Positions 1 to 6,000 of a stretch of DNA of 6,352 nt are shown piece after piece (position 1 is the stretch's first letter; every line of letters begins with the position of its first letter). Made by a program: the position numbers and the translations under genes. Under the pieces are notes generated by a model. That model saw nothing but the letters and a program-made list of their open reading frames with translations, searched no databases and had not been told where the DNA came from. Source of the stretch: Pseudomonadota bacterium (lineage in GTDB: Bacteria; Pseudomonadota; Alphaproteobacteria; Rhizobiales; Xanthobacteraceae); assembly GCA_023390695.1 (NCBI GenBank), contig JAEWCJ010000052.1:1-6352 (forward strand), given 5' to 3'.

Positions 1-1197
1 GTCCTTGGGAAGTGCGGGCGCCTTGGCATGCGTGGCCGGCGCCTGATAGGCGGGCTTCGCACCGGGCGCGATCACATCAAGCAGGGCGCTTGCGGTGGCA
101 TCGGCATCGGCGGAAATGAACAGATCGACCGGCGGCAGCGCCTGATGGTCCATGCTCCAGCCGTTATGGATGTGGTGATCGAGCGACACCTGGATCACCT
201 GCGTTTTCGCCGAGAGCGCCTTGGCGGTCTTCAGCGTGCCGGCGAGATCGACCCAATCGAGGCTGAGAACGAGATCCGCTTCCGCCAATGCCTGCAGTCC
301 CTCGGCGTCGGGCACCAGCGTGCTCGGCGCGCCGACATGCAGAGGATGGTCGGTGGGGAAGCTCGCGCCGATCTTGAGATCGGTGATGACGCGCGCCTTC
401 AGGGCCTCGGCGAGCGCCACGCGGTCGTTCCAGGCATCGATATTGCGCGAGGCGCGGCCGGCCAGGATCACGATGTTCTTCGCGTTGCGCAGCCTGGCGG
501 CGGCGCTTTCGACGAGTTCGCGCGCGGGTGCGGCGTGCACTTGCGGCATGAAGCGCGCCGCATCGATCGGCGGCAGCGGATGCGGCAGCTTGGCTTCCTG
601 CATCTCCGCATCGAGGTTGACGTAGACCGGTCCCTGCGGCGCGGTATTGGCGATCCAGGTCGCGCGCAGCAGCGCCTCGCGCGCCGCGGCCGGAGAGGCC
701 GGCTGGTCGTCCCACTTCGTGTAATTGCGGATCAGCGCGCCCTGATCGCGCGCGGTGTGGATCCAGTCGATCCAGGGCCGCCGCTTGTCGGCATCGACCG
801 GACCGGTCGCGCCGAGGATGACCACCGGCATGCGGTCGCACCATGCATTGAACACCGCCATGGTGGCGTGCATCAGTCCCACATTGGAATGCACCACCGT
901 CGCCATGGCGCGGCCGGTCACCTTGGCCCAGCCCTGCGCGATGGCGATGGCGGCTTCCTCATGCAGGCACAGCAGCATCTGCGGCGTCTTGTTGCCGAGA
1001 TAATTGACGATGCTGTCATGCAATCCGCGATAGCTCGCACCCGGATTGAGCGCGACATAGGGAATGTCGAGTGCGCGCAGCGTTTCGGCGACGGCGTCGC
1101 TGCCGAAGCTCGGCGCGTTGGCGCCGGAGGCAACCGGCCGTTCAAGAGAAGAAAGATCTGGGGCTGCGCTTTTCGAGCTGAATTTGGATGCCGTCAC
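1..1197 (-). CDS. Thiamine-diphosphate-dependent enzyme, acetolactate synthase-like (partial, C-terminus off window)
   Basis: The first 399 codons are present and the reading frame runs off the left edge. Residues about 30-200 look like the N-terminal pyrimidine-binding domain of ThDP enzymes. LHEEAAIAIAQGWAKVTGR (78-96) matches the conserved helix whose Glu (E80) activates the cofactor. NPGASYRG lies at 51-58 and HSNVGLMH at 103-110. Residues about 220-375 look like the central Rossmann-like domain (NIVILAGRAS at 241-250; DLVLSLDWVDL at 308-318). The C-terminal diphosphate/Mg-binding domain would lie outside the window. Family members decarboxylate 2-oxo acids or join them to a second carbonyl, in the cytoplasm. 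The substrate cannot be told from this part. The start is GTG at 1197, with AAGGA six bases upstream; no better in-frame start is seen. The gene is divergent from the LysR regulator at 1416, its likely controller. The family is well supported, but whether it acts as a synthase or a decarboxylase is open. Confidence 0.88.
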   Translation of the reverse strand, partial: MTASKFSSKSAAPDLSSLERPVASGANAPSFGSDAVAETLRALDIPYVALNPGASYRGLHDSIVNYLGNKTPQMLLCLHEEAAIAIAQGWAKVTGRAMATVVHSNVGLMHATMAVFNAWCDRMPVVILGATGPVDADKRRPWIDWIHTARDQGALIRNYTKWDDQPASPAAAREALLRATWIANTAPQGPVYVNLDAEMQEAKLPHPLPPIDAARFMPQVHAAPARELVESAAARLRNAKNIVILAGRASRNIDAWNDRVALAEALKARVITDLKIGASFPTDHPLHVGAPSTLVPDAEGLQALAEADLVLSLDWVDLAGTLKTAKALSAKTQVIQVSLDHHIHNGWSMDHQALPPVDLFISADADATASALLDVIAPGAKPAYQAPATHAKAPALPKD

Positions 1198-1203
1198 GGA
1201 TAG

Positions 1204-1208
1204 TCCTT
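1204..1208 (-). promoter_or_regulatory. Ribosome binding site fixing the GTG start of the ThDP enzyme
   Basis: AAGGA reads on the minus strand six bases ahead of GTG at 1197-1195. It is a near-consensus Shine-Dalgarno sequence at ideal spacing, so it supports the GTG start over internal ATG codons, which would cut into the N-terminal domain. Confidence 0.6.
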
Positions 1209-1342
1209 CTTCCGGCGTGCGGATATCAGCCGCCGACCGGTTTCGCAAATGTGTGGATGGGCGGCCTCAGGCCGGACGCTGGTCGTTCTCCCTGCTGCGG
1301 CGCTGTTGCCTCGCCGTCGTTTTGGCGGCGCCACCATACGCT

Positions 1343-1371
1343 TTGACATTAGCGACGGGAAGAGGCTAAGT
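1343..1371 (+). promoter_or_regulatory. Candidate sigma-70-type promoter of the LysR gene
   Basis: TTGACA at 1343-1348 is a perfect -35 element. After a 17-base spacer, CTAAGT at 1366-1371 matches four of six positions of the CTATAT-like -10 common in rhizobia. Transcription would begin near 1378, just ahead of the dyad at 1381-1403, so a protein bound there could block it. The rest of the gap (1198-1342) is GC-rich, and beyond the ribosome binding site of the divergent gene I see no clear element in it. A weaker minus-strand candidate for the divergent gene overlaps this one (TTCACA at 1376-1371, TAATGT at 1351-1346, spacer 19). Confidence 0.4.
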
Positions 1372-1380
1372 GTGAACCTC

Positions 1381-1403
1381 ATTGTTGCATATCATTAAAC
1401 AAT
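1381..1403. promoter_or_regulatory. LysR-type operator (T-N11-A dyad)
   Basis: ATTGTT (1381-1386) and AACAAT (1398-1403) form a perfect 6-base inverted repeat around 11 bases. T1386 and A1398 give the exact T-N11-A form of LysR recognition sites. It is AT-rich in a GC-rich gap and ends 12 bases before the LysR start at 1416. Its position downstream of the candidate lysR promoter suggests autorepression. For the divergent ThDP gene it sits upstream, where LysR proteins usually bind to activate. The dyad is seen directly; that this LysR protein binds it is inferred from the divergent layout. Confidence 0.6.
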
Positions 1404-1415
1404 AAGCCGCCGCCG

Positions 1416-2345
1416 ATGGACCGTTTCCGTACCATGGAGAGCTTCGTGCGCGTCGTCCGCGCCGGCAGTTTCACCATCGCGGCCAATCAGCTCGGCCTGT
1501 CGCGGGCCTTGGTGTCGCGCCACGTCAACGATCTCGAGCAGCGGCTTGGCGTGCGTCTGCTCAATCGCTCGACCCGGTCGCTCAGCCTGACGGAGGAGGG
1601 GCAATCCTATCTCGATTTCTGCGAGCAGCTTTTCCGCGACATCGAGAGCCGGGAGCGCCAGATCGTGAAAACCCGCACGGAAGCGGTGGGCACGCTCAAG
1701 GTGACGGCGCCGAAATCCTTCGGGGTCATGCATCTGGCCGATGCGGCGGTGGCGTTTGCCATGGAGCAGCCGAAGCTGCGTTTCTCGCTGGTGCTGGAGG
1801 ATGTGTCCTTTCGCATGGGGCAATTTGGCGAGAAGGGGCTGGATCTCGCGCTGCGGATCACCTCGGTGCGCAACGCGTCCTATGTCGAGGAATCGATCAC
1901 GCCGCTGGATTGGGTTGCATGTGCCTCGCCGGAATATCTGGCGCGCGAGGGACGCCCCGGAAAGCCCTCGGATCTGACCAACCATGCCTGTCTGGTGCAC
2001 GTGAACGTATTGCCCAGCGACCACATCTGGCGCTTCGAGGGGCCGGCGGGAAACCAGTCGATCAAGGTAAGCGGCGCATTCATGTCGAACAGCGCGCTTG
2101 CCTTGCGCAAGGCGGCGCTGGCGAGTCTCGGCATCGCGCTGGTGCCGCGCTATACGGTTGTCGACGATCTGGCGTCCGGTCTGCTGGTGGCGGTGCTGCC
2201 GCGTTACAGGACTACGGCGCGTCCGTTATTGGCGGTGTATCCGCGCACGCCGGCGGTGCCGCAGAAGGTGCGCATCTTCATCGACTTTCTGAAGGACTGG
2301 TTCGCGGCCCGCAACGTCAACCGCAAATCGCCGAGACTCCTCTAG
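1416..2345 (+). CDS. LysR-family transcriptional regulator
   Basis: This 309-residue protein has the usual LysR length. Residues 1-60 form the winged helix-turn-helix: the helices run through GSFTIAANQLGLSRALVSRHV (17-37), and the wing carries RLGVRLLNRSTRSLSLTEEG (43-62). A linker helix follows (about 63-90). Then comes a periplasmic-binding-protein-like effector domain (about 92-300) that would bind a small ligand and change DNA contacts. The ligand is not predictable. ATG at 1416 gives the standard N-terminus; a second ATG at 1434 would remove six residues ahead of the conserved ESFVRVV. No strong Shine-Dalgarno sequence is visible. The gene is divergent from the ThDP enzyme, and the shared gap holds a T-N11-A dyad, so control of that enzyme and of itself is likely. 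It converges with the transglycosylase gene, with only 10 bases between the stop codons. Confidence 0.93.
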   Translation: MDRFRTMESFVRVVRAGSFTIAANQLGLSRALVSRHVNDLEQRLGVRLLNRSTRSLSLTEEGQSYLDFCEQLFRDIESRERQIVKTRTEAVGTLKVTAPKSFGVMHLADAAVAFAMEQPKLRFSLVLEDVSFRMGQFGEKGLDLALRITSVRNASYVEESITPLDWVACASPEYLAREGRPGKPSDLTNHACLVHVNVLPSDHIWRFEGPAGNQSIKVSGAFMSNSALALRKAALASLGIALVPRYTVVDDLASGLLVAVLPRYRTTARPLLAVYPRTPAVPQKVRIFIDFLKDWFAARNVNRKSPRLL

Positions 2346-2355
2346 CAAGGCTGCT

Positions 2356-3603
2356 TCAAAGGCCCTGCCGCAACCGCGCCAGCAGTTTGACGCCGGCATA
2401 GCCGTCGGCCGGCTGCATGCCGACCTTGCGTTGATAGTCCTGCACCGCCTTCATGGTGGCCAGCCCGACGCGGCCGTCGCTGCCCTTGGTATCGAAGCCC
2501 AGCGACGTCAGGCGTTTCTGGATCTCCTGCACCTCCGCCAGGGTCGGAGCGCGCTCGCTGCCGGGGAAGGTCTGCACGAAAGGCGCGCCGCCGAGAATGC
2601 GGTCGCCGAGATGGCAGATCGCCAGCGCGTAATTCATCGACGGATTGTAGCTCTTCACTGCTTCGAAATTCTGGCCGATCAGAAAGGCCGGGCCGCCCGC
2701 GACCGGGATCCAGAGTTTCGCGTTTGCATTCAACACCGGATAGGGCTTGCCGTCCGCGCGCACCACGCCGAGCTGCTGCCACGCGGCATAGCTGCGCGCG
2801 CCTCCGGTTGCGGATGCCGCGCGGACTTCAAAGCCCCAGGGTTCGCCGCGCCGATAGCGGCCGCGCTGCAGGAGATATTTGCAGGTGCCCGCCAGCGCGT
2901 CGTCGGGCTTGCCGAACGGCGAGGCGCGGCCATCGCCGTCGTAGTCGAAGCCGATATTGAGCCAGACCTCCGGCATCCACTGGGTGTGTCCCATGGCGCC
3001 GGCCCAGGAGCCGCGCATCTCCTGCGGCGTGCTCCAGCCGCGCTCGATGATGAGCAATGCATTGAGGAGTTCGGTTTCCCAATAGGCGCGCCGTCGCGGC
3101 TCTCCCCAGGCCAGGGCGGCGAGGGCCGGGATCACCGGCCGCATGTGGTTCTGATGCACGACGGGATCGCCGAAGGCGGTCTCCATGCCCCACAGGCCAA
3201 GCAGGATTGCCGGGGCGACACCGAATTCCTTTTCCAGGCGGGCCAGCAGCGGACCGACGTCGCGCAGGCGCTCCTTGCCGGTGGCGATACGCCAGTCGGA
3301 GACGCGGCGGTTCAGATATTGCCAGAGCTGCTCGCGGAATTCGGGCTGCGAGCGCTGCAGGGCGAACACGCCCATATCCGGCTGCACGCCGCCCATCACC
3401 CGGTTGTAGGTCGCCGCGGAAATGCCGCGTTTCAACGCGCGCGGGCGGAAGGCGGCGACCCATTGCTCGAATGTCTGTTGCGCGGTCTGCGCCAGCGCCG
3501 GCAGGGGCGACGTGGCCAAAGCCCCTGTAGCCAGGGCACATGTGGACAGCGCGGAGGCAAGAACGGCGCGGCGCGTCGGGTTCGAATCGCGATCTGGCTT
3601 CAT
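2356..3603 (-). CDS. Exported lytic murein transglycosylase, MltB type, with C-terminal peptidoglycan-binding domain
   Basis: The 415-residue protein would cleave the MurNAc-GlcNAc bond of peptidoglycan in the periplasm, forming 1,6-anhydroMurNAc ends. The signal peptide has a twin arginine at 11-12 (PTRRAVLAS) and likely cleavage after ALA at 38. The SLT_2/MltB catalytic domain spans about 43-340. GLWGMETAFGD (136-146) carries the expected catalytic Glu, E141. SWAGAMGHTQWMPEVW (199-214) matches the family's AGAMGxxQFMP motif, and NYALAICHLGDRI (324-336) the later core motif. Residues about 353-413 form a PG_binding_1 domain (EVQEIQKRLTSLGF, DGRVGLATMKAVQDYQ). No lipobox is present, so unlike E. 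coli MltB it should be soluble in the periplasm. ATG at 3603 has AGGA seven bases upstream. The gene follows the M23 endopeptidase gene by 43 bases on the same strand, so they are probably co-transcribed. Confidence 0.93.
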   Translation of the reverse strand: MKPDRDSNPTRRAVLASALSTCALATGALATSPLPALAQTAQQTFEQWVAAFRPRALKRGISAATYNRVMGGVQPDMGVFALQRSQPEFREQLWQYLNRRVSDWRIATGKERLRDVGPLLARLEKEFGVAPAILLGLWGMETAFGDPVVHQNHMRPVIPALAALAWGEPRRRAYWETELLNALLIIERGWSTPQEMRGSWAGAMGHTQWMPEVWLNIGFDYDGDGRASPFGKPDDALAGTCKYLLQRGRYRRGEPWGFEVRAASATGGARSYAAWQQLGVVRADGKPYPVLNANAKLWIPVAGGPAFLIGQNFEAVKSYNPSMNYALAICHLGDRILGGAPFVQTFPGSERAPTLAEVQEIQKRLTSLGFDTKGSDGRVGLATMKAVQDYQRKVGMQPADGYAGVKLLARLRQGL

Positions 3604-3646
3604 GCCGCGATCCTATTCATCCGGACCTTGGCCGCAATCGGGCGGA

Positions 3647-5290
3647 CTAGCGCCGTTTGCTCTGGGGCTTGCCCTTGCGCGGGCTTTTGCGCGGACTCTT
3701 GCGGGTATTCTGGCGCGGCTTGCCGACCTTGGACGACGTGGCTTCTTCATGTCCCGCCAGATACTCTGGCTCGTCGCCGGGATCGGTGATCTCGACGCCG
3801 CGCGCCTGAATCAAATGTTCGTAAGCTGCGACCAGCGTCATATAGGGATTGACCCGCACCCAGCCGTCGCGGGTCGGGACATGCATTTCGAAATGAAGAT
3901 GATAGGTCGTACCGTTGCTGCGCCGGTTGTAATTGCCGACCTTGCCGAGCGTCTCGCCCTCGCGGACCGCGCGGCCGCTGAGCAGCTTGTCCTCATTCAT
4001 CTGCCCGGGATGCATGTGCATATAGCGGAAACGCACGCGTTCGTTCGCGGCGTTGGCGTAAAGCAGGAATGACTCCTGCCAGTCTTCCCGCATGATCGTG
4101 CCGTCGCGGACGGCGACAACATCGTCGAGATAGGCTTCGCAGCGGTCCGCGCCCTCGTTGCGAAGGCGGCAGGTTGCCGGCCGGATATCCTGGCCCTGAT
4201 GGCCCTGTCCGCTGGGGCATTGTCCGACATAGAAGTGACGGTGTTCGCAGAAATTGTCGCGCCACGGATAGGAGTAGTTTTCGGGCGCGGCCTCGTTGAA
4301 CACCAGCGGCTTGGAATTCACGCGGCAGCGGTATGGAGCATCCTTGCTGCCCGGCCGCGGCCGGCGGCCGGTCTGGTTGCAGTCGCCCCAGTTCATGAAG
4401 GATTGCGAATTGGCATAGGCGGGGGCGTCGGCGAGCGGAAAGCGAATCCGCGCATAGACCGTGGAATCGGCGTTGCCGCCGTGACCTTTCAGGCCGGTGC
4501 CGGGGATCAGACGACCGGCAGGATGATAGGTGAAGACCCGCGAGACCTCCTGGGGACGCTGGCTGCGCGGCGGATCGCTGGCCGCCGGCGTCTCTGCCTT
4601 CGCGCCTCCCGAAAGACGCAACGCGCGCAGGAAATGTTGCGCGATGCGATCGGCATTCCTGCAGGAGAGCCGCCGCGATGTATGCCGAGCGTCATAGCAC
4701 TGAATGGACACGACATAGGGAGCGCCATAGCGTTCGAAACTGTAGCGCAGGGTGCTTTCGAGAATCTGCCGCCGCAGCCCGGGAAACTCCGCGGCGAGCT
4801 TGGGCGGGGCCGTTTGATCCGTGCGGGCGGCCGGCGGCGGAAGCTCATACAGGAACGTAAAGCCCGATATCGTCACCAGGATCGGACGCGAGAATTTGAT
4901 GTCCGAGAAACCCGACACCCGCGCGGTGTTGAACGAAAAGACCGCGTCGTAACCGGATGGCCCCGGCAGGAAAAATCCCGTCGGCGTGAAACCGCCGAGA
5001 TAGACGTCATCGGCGTTGTGTTCTCCGGACGCGTGATCCCGCAGCAATTGATCGGTGTCGAGCGGCAGCAAAACCGGAAGGCCGCTGCGTGCGATGTCCG
5101 GGACATGCTTGGCGGCGGCGGTGTTCAGGTCGGCCAGTGAGGAGGCCGACGCTTGCTCAGCCTCCTGCCAATTCACCGTGACCGGTTCGATCCGCGGGCC
5201 GGGAAAGTAACTGTCGGCGCTCGCGTCATGGCAAAGGCCGATCAGCCACAGACACCCCGCCAGAGCACGGAAATTGCACGCGAAAGCCAT
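3647..5290 (-). CDS. Exported M23-family (LytM-type) zinc metallopeptidase with long N-terminal region and basic tail
   Basis: The product (547 residues from the ATG) is a probable peptidoglycan endopeptidase acting on peptide cross-links. The signal peptide is 1-25, with likely cleavage ASA|DS. Residues about 26-250 form an N-terminal region I do not recognise. The M23 core has zinc ligands H364 and D368 in GHQGQDI, H425 in RYMHMHPG, and H464/H466 in YHLHFEMH, so all expected metal and catalytic positions are present. Six cysteines at 304-384 surround the first motif, two of them in an insert after it. The last 27 residues hold 13 Lys/Arg with a repeated SPRK unit. A TAA codon directly precedes a GTG at 5299, so translation starts at that GTG or at ATG 5290. 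I chose the ATG; neither has a clear ribosome binding site. The gene sits upstream of the transglycosylase gene, probably in one operon. The M23 call is strong, but actual substrate cleavage is inferred. Confidence 0.9.
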   Translation of the reverse strand: MAFACNFRALAGCLWLIGLCHDASADSYFPGPRIEPVTVNWQEAEQASASSLADLNTAAAKHVPDIARSGLPVLLPLDTDQLLRDHASGEHNADDVYLGGFTPTGFFLPGPSGYDAVFSFNTARVSGFSDIKFSRPILVTISGFTFLYELPPPAARTDQTAPPKLAAEFPGLRRQILESTLRYSFERYGAPYVVSIQCYDARHTSRRLSCRNADRIAQHFLRALRLSGGAKAETPAASDPPRSQRPQEVSRVFTYHPAGRLIPGTGLKGHGGNADSTVYARIRFPLADAPAYANSQSFMNWGDCNQTGRRPRPGSKDAPYRCRVNSKPLVFNEAAPENYSYPWRDNFCEHRHFYVGQCPSGQGHQGQDIRPATCRLRNEGADRCEAYLDDVVAVRDGTIMREDWQESFLLYANAANERVRFRYMHMHPGQMNEDKLLSGRAVREGETLGKVGNYNRRSNGTTYHLHFEMHVPTRDGWVRVNPYMTLVAAYEHLIQARGVEITDPGDEPEYLAGHEEATSSKVGKPRQNTRKSPRKSPRKGKPQSKRR

Positions 5291-5319
5291 TGACGCCACT
5301 TATGCACGGAATCGCCGGC

Positions 5320-5340
5320 GGCGGGCAATCCTTTGCCGCC
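5320..5340. other. Short hairpin between the small-protein genes and the M23 gene
   Basis: GGCGGGCAA (5320-5328) and TTGCCGCC (5333-5340) pair over eight bases with one bulged G around a TCCT loop. On the minus strand it lies 25 bases after the stop of the 106-residue protein and about 30 bases before the M23 start. No T-run follows on either strand, so it is not a textbook terminator. It might weaken read-through or affect M23 translation. Confidence 0.3.
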
Positions 5341-5365
5341 AGGAACCCCGATGCGAAGAGGGGGA

Positions 5366-5686
5366 TCAATTCTTGGCGCCGGCCTTGGGCTGATCGGCGT
5401 CCTGCGGGCAATCCTTGCGAGCCTCCACCGACTCCCCGTTCCTCTGGACGGTGGGCGCCGCCGACTTGTCGTGGCTCTCAGCCGACGGCAGGATTGCGCT
5501 CTTTTCCACGGCCTGCGCATTTTCAGATGCGGTGCCGGTGGTCGCGCTGGAGGGCGGGCAATTCGTCATGTCCTTGCTGGCGTCGCCTCGTTCGGGTGCC
5601 GTTTGTGCGGTTGCCGCGGTCGTCCAGGCCAATGTGCAGGCCAGTATCGCCATGGCGGACAAACCGCCGATCCTGTTCGGTCTCAT
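5366..5686 (-). CDS. Small exported protein of unknown function with two cysteines
   Basis: This 106-residue protein is not one I recognise. ATG at 5686 has GGAG six bases upstream. The frame extends to a possible earlier ATG at 5728, but that would put 14 polar residues ahead of a good signal peptide. The signal peptide starts MRPNRIGGLS, has a hydrophobic core (AMAILACTLAW) and probably is cleaved near ATA|Q at about 28. The mature part (about 78 residues) is polar and rich in Ala, Ser, Thr, Asp, Glu and Lys, with no predicted core fold. It has exactly two cysteines, one near each end (MTNCPP and RKDCPQ), which could form a disulfide in the periplasm. It lies 42 bases downstream of the 39-residue membrane protein gene and probably shares its stress-type promoter. 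Confidence 0.7.
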   Translation of the reverse strand: MRPNRIGGLSAMAILACTLAWTTAATAQTAPERGDASKDMTNCPPSSATTGTASENAQAVEKSAILPSAESHDKSAAPTVQRNGESVEARKDCPQDADQPKAGAKN

Positions 5687-5691
5687 ACGTG

Positions 5692-5696
5692 TCTCC
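5692..5696 (-). promoter_or_regulatory. Ribosome binding site fixing the start of the 106-residue exported protein
   Basis: GGAGA reads on the minus strand, with GGAG six bases ahead of the ATG at 5686. The longer reading from 5728 has no comparable site, so the shorter protein with its clean signal peptide is preferred. Confidence 0.55.
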
Positions 5697-5728
5697 GGAT
5701 TGGTTCTCGCGTTCACAGGGCCCCGCAT

Positions 5729-5848
5729 TCACATGGCGGTCGCGAGAAAGGTTGCGATGGCCATGCCCAGCATCAGCGTGAAGACAACCGCCGGTTCGAA
5801 CCGCCGTTCCTGTCGTTGCCAGTCCGGCTGTTGCTTGCGATGAAACAC
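5729..5848 (-). CDS. Predicted 39-residue single-span membrane protein (GTG start)
   Basis: This short frame begins at GTG 5848 with GAGG six bases upstream and ends at TGA 5731-5729. Residues 1-18 are polar and basic (HRKQQ, RQERR). Residues about 19-39 form one hydrophobic helix (PAVVFTLMLGMAIATFLATAM) reaching the C-terminus. The positive-inside rule puts the N-terminus in the cytoplasm. The frame is open further upstream to 5950, but the extra residues are Arg-rich and would overlap the promoter at 5889-5914, so the short form is preferred. No function is known to me. Support comes from the ribosome binding site, the coherent membrane topology and the promoter 40 bases upstream; without homologues in hand it remains a prediction. 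It lies 42 bases ahead of the small exported protein gene, likely in the same transcript. Confidence 0.6.
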   Translation of the reverse strand: MFHRKQQPDWQRQERRFEPAVVFTLMLGMAIATFLATAM

Positions 5849-5854
5849 GGATCG

Positions 5855-5858
5855 CCTC
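5855..5858 (-). promoter_or_regulatory. Ribosome binding site for the 39-residue membrane protein
   Basis: GAGG on the minus strand lies six bases ahead of the GTG at 5848. It is the main reason to start the protein there rather than further upstream. Confidence 0.5.
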
Positions 5859-5888
5859 AATGCCCTGCGCGAGACTTGGTGGCGGTAT

Positions 5889-5914
5889 AACGGTGCTCGG
5901 CAGGGATCGGTTCC
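5889..5914 (-). promoter_or_regulatory. Putative EcfG (general stress response) promoter
   Basis: On the minus strand GGAAC (5914-5910) is followed by exactly 17 bases and CGTT (5892-5889). The alphaproteobacterial general stress sigma factor EcfG (RpoE2, SigT) recognises GGAAC-N16/17-CGTT, so all nine fixed positions and the spacing agree. Transcription would begin a few bases past 5889, giving a leader of about 35 bases before the GTG at 5848. It would drive the 39-residue membrane protein and probably the exported protein behind it. The match is seen directly; stress control is inferred from the known consensus. Confidence 0.65.
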
Positions 5915-6000
5915 CCAGGGCTGCCTTGTTGCAGCCGATATTCGACGCAAGAAGCAGCGGAGATGGGCGCCTCAACCAGGGCGGGATCTGACAATTGCCA

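Noticed and set aside
28..1203. A 391-codon open frame on the plus strand across the ThDP enzyme gene
   Set aside because: Its product is Arg/Gly/His-rich without domain motifs. The opposite strand encodes a clear ThDP enzyme with a conserved catalytic motif and ribosome binding site. Long antisense frames are common in GC-rich genomes.
1262..1276. Palindromic GGCCTCAGGCC in the divergent gap
   Set aside because: The arms are separated by one base, so no hairpin can form. Short GC palindromes are expected by chance at this base composition.
2338..2360. A shared terminator between the convergent LysR and transglycosylase genes
   Set aside because: Only 10 bases separate the stop codons, and I see no stable hairpin with a T-run there.
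2431..3789. A 452-codon open frame on the plus strand across the transglycosylase gene
   Set aside because: It mirrors the codon bias of the real minus-strand gene, shows no recognisable motif and runs across the gap into the M23 gene.
4199..5140. A 313-codon open frame on the plus strand within the M23 gene
   Set aside because: The composition is that of an antisense shadow, with no signal peptide or motif, while the minus strand has a full M23 zinc site.
5250..5290. LAGC near the start of the M23 protein as a possible lipobox
   Set aside because: Only three residues separate it from an Arg, so there is no hydrophobic stretch before the cysteine. The main hydrophobic run follows it and ends at a normal ASA|D cleavage site.
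5340..5370. A GGAAC on the plus strand near 5342 as a second stress promoter
   Set aside because: No CGTT follows at 16 or 17 bases, and no gene on that strand lies downstream.
5415..5843. A 142-codon plus-strand frame with some hydrophobic stretches, opposite the small-protein genes
   Set aside because: The hydrophobic parts are complementary to the signal peptide and membrane helix encoded on the minus strand. The minus-strand genes have ribosome binding sites and a promoter match.
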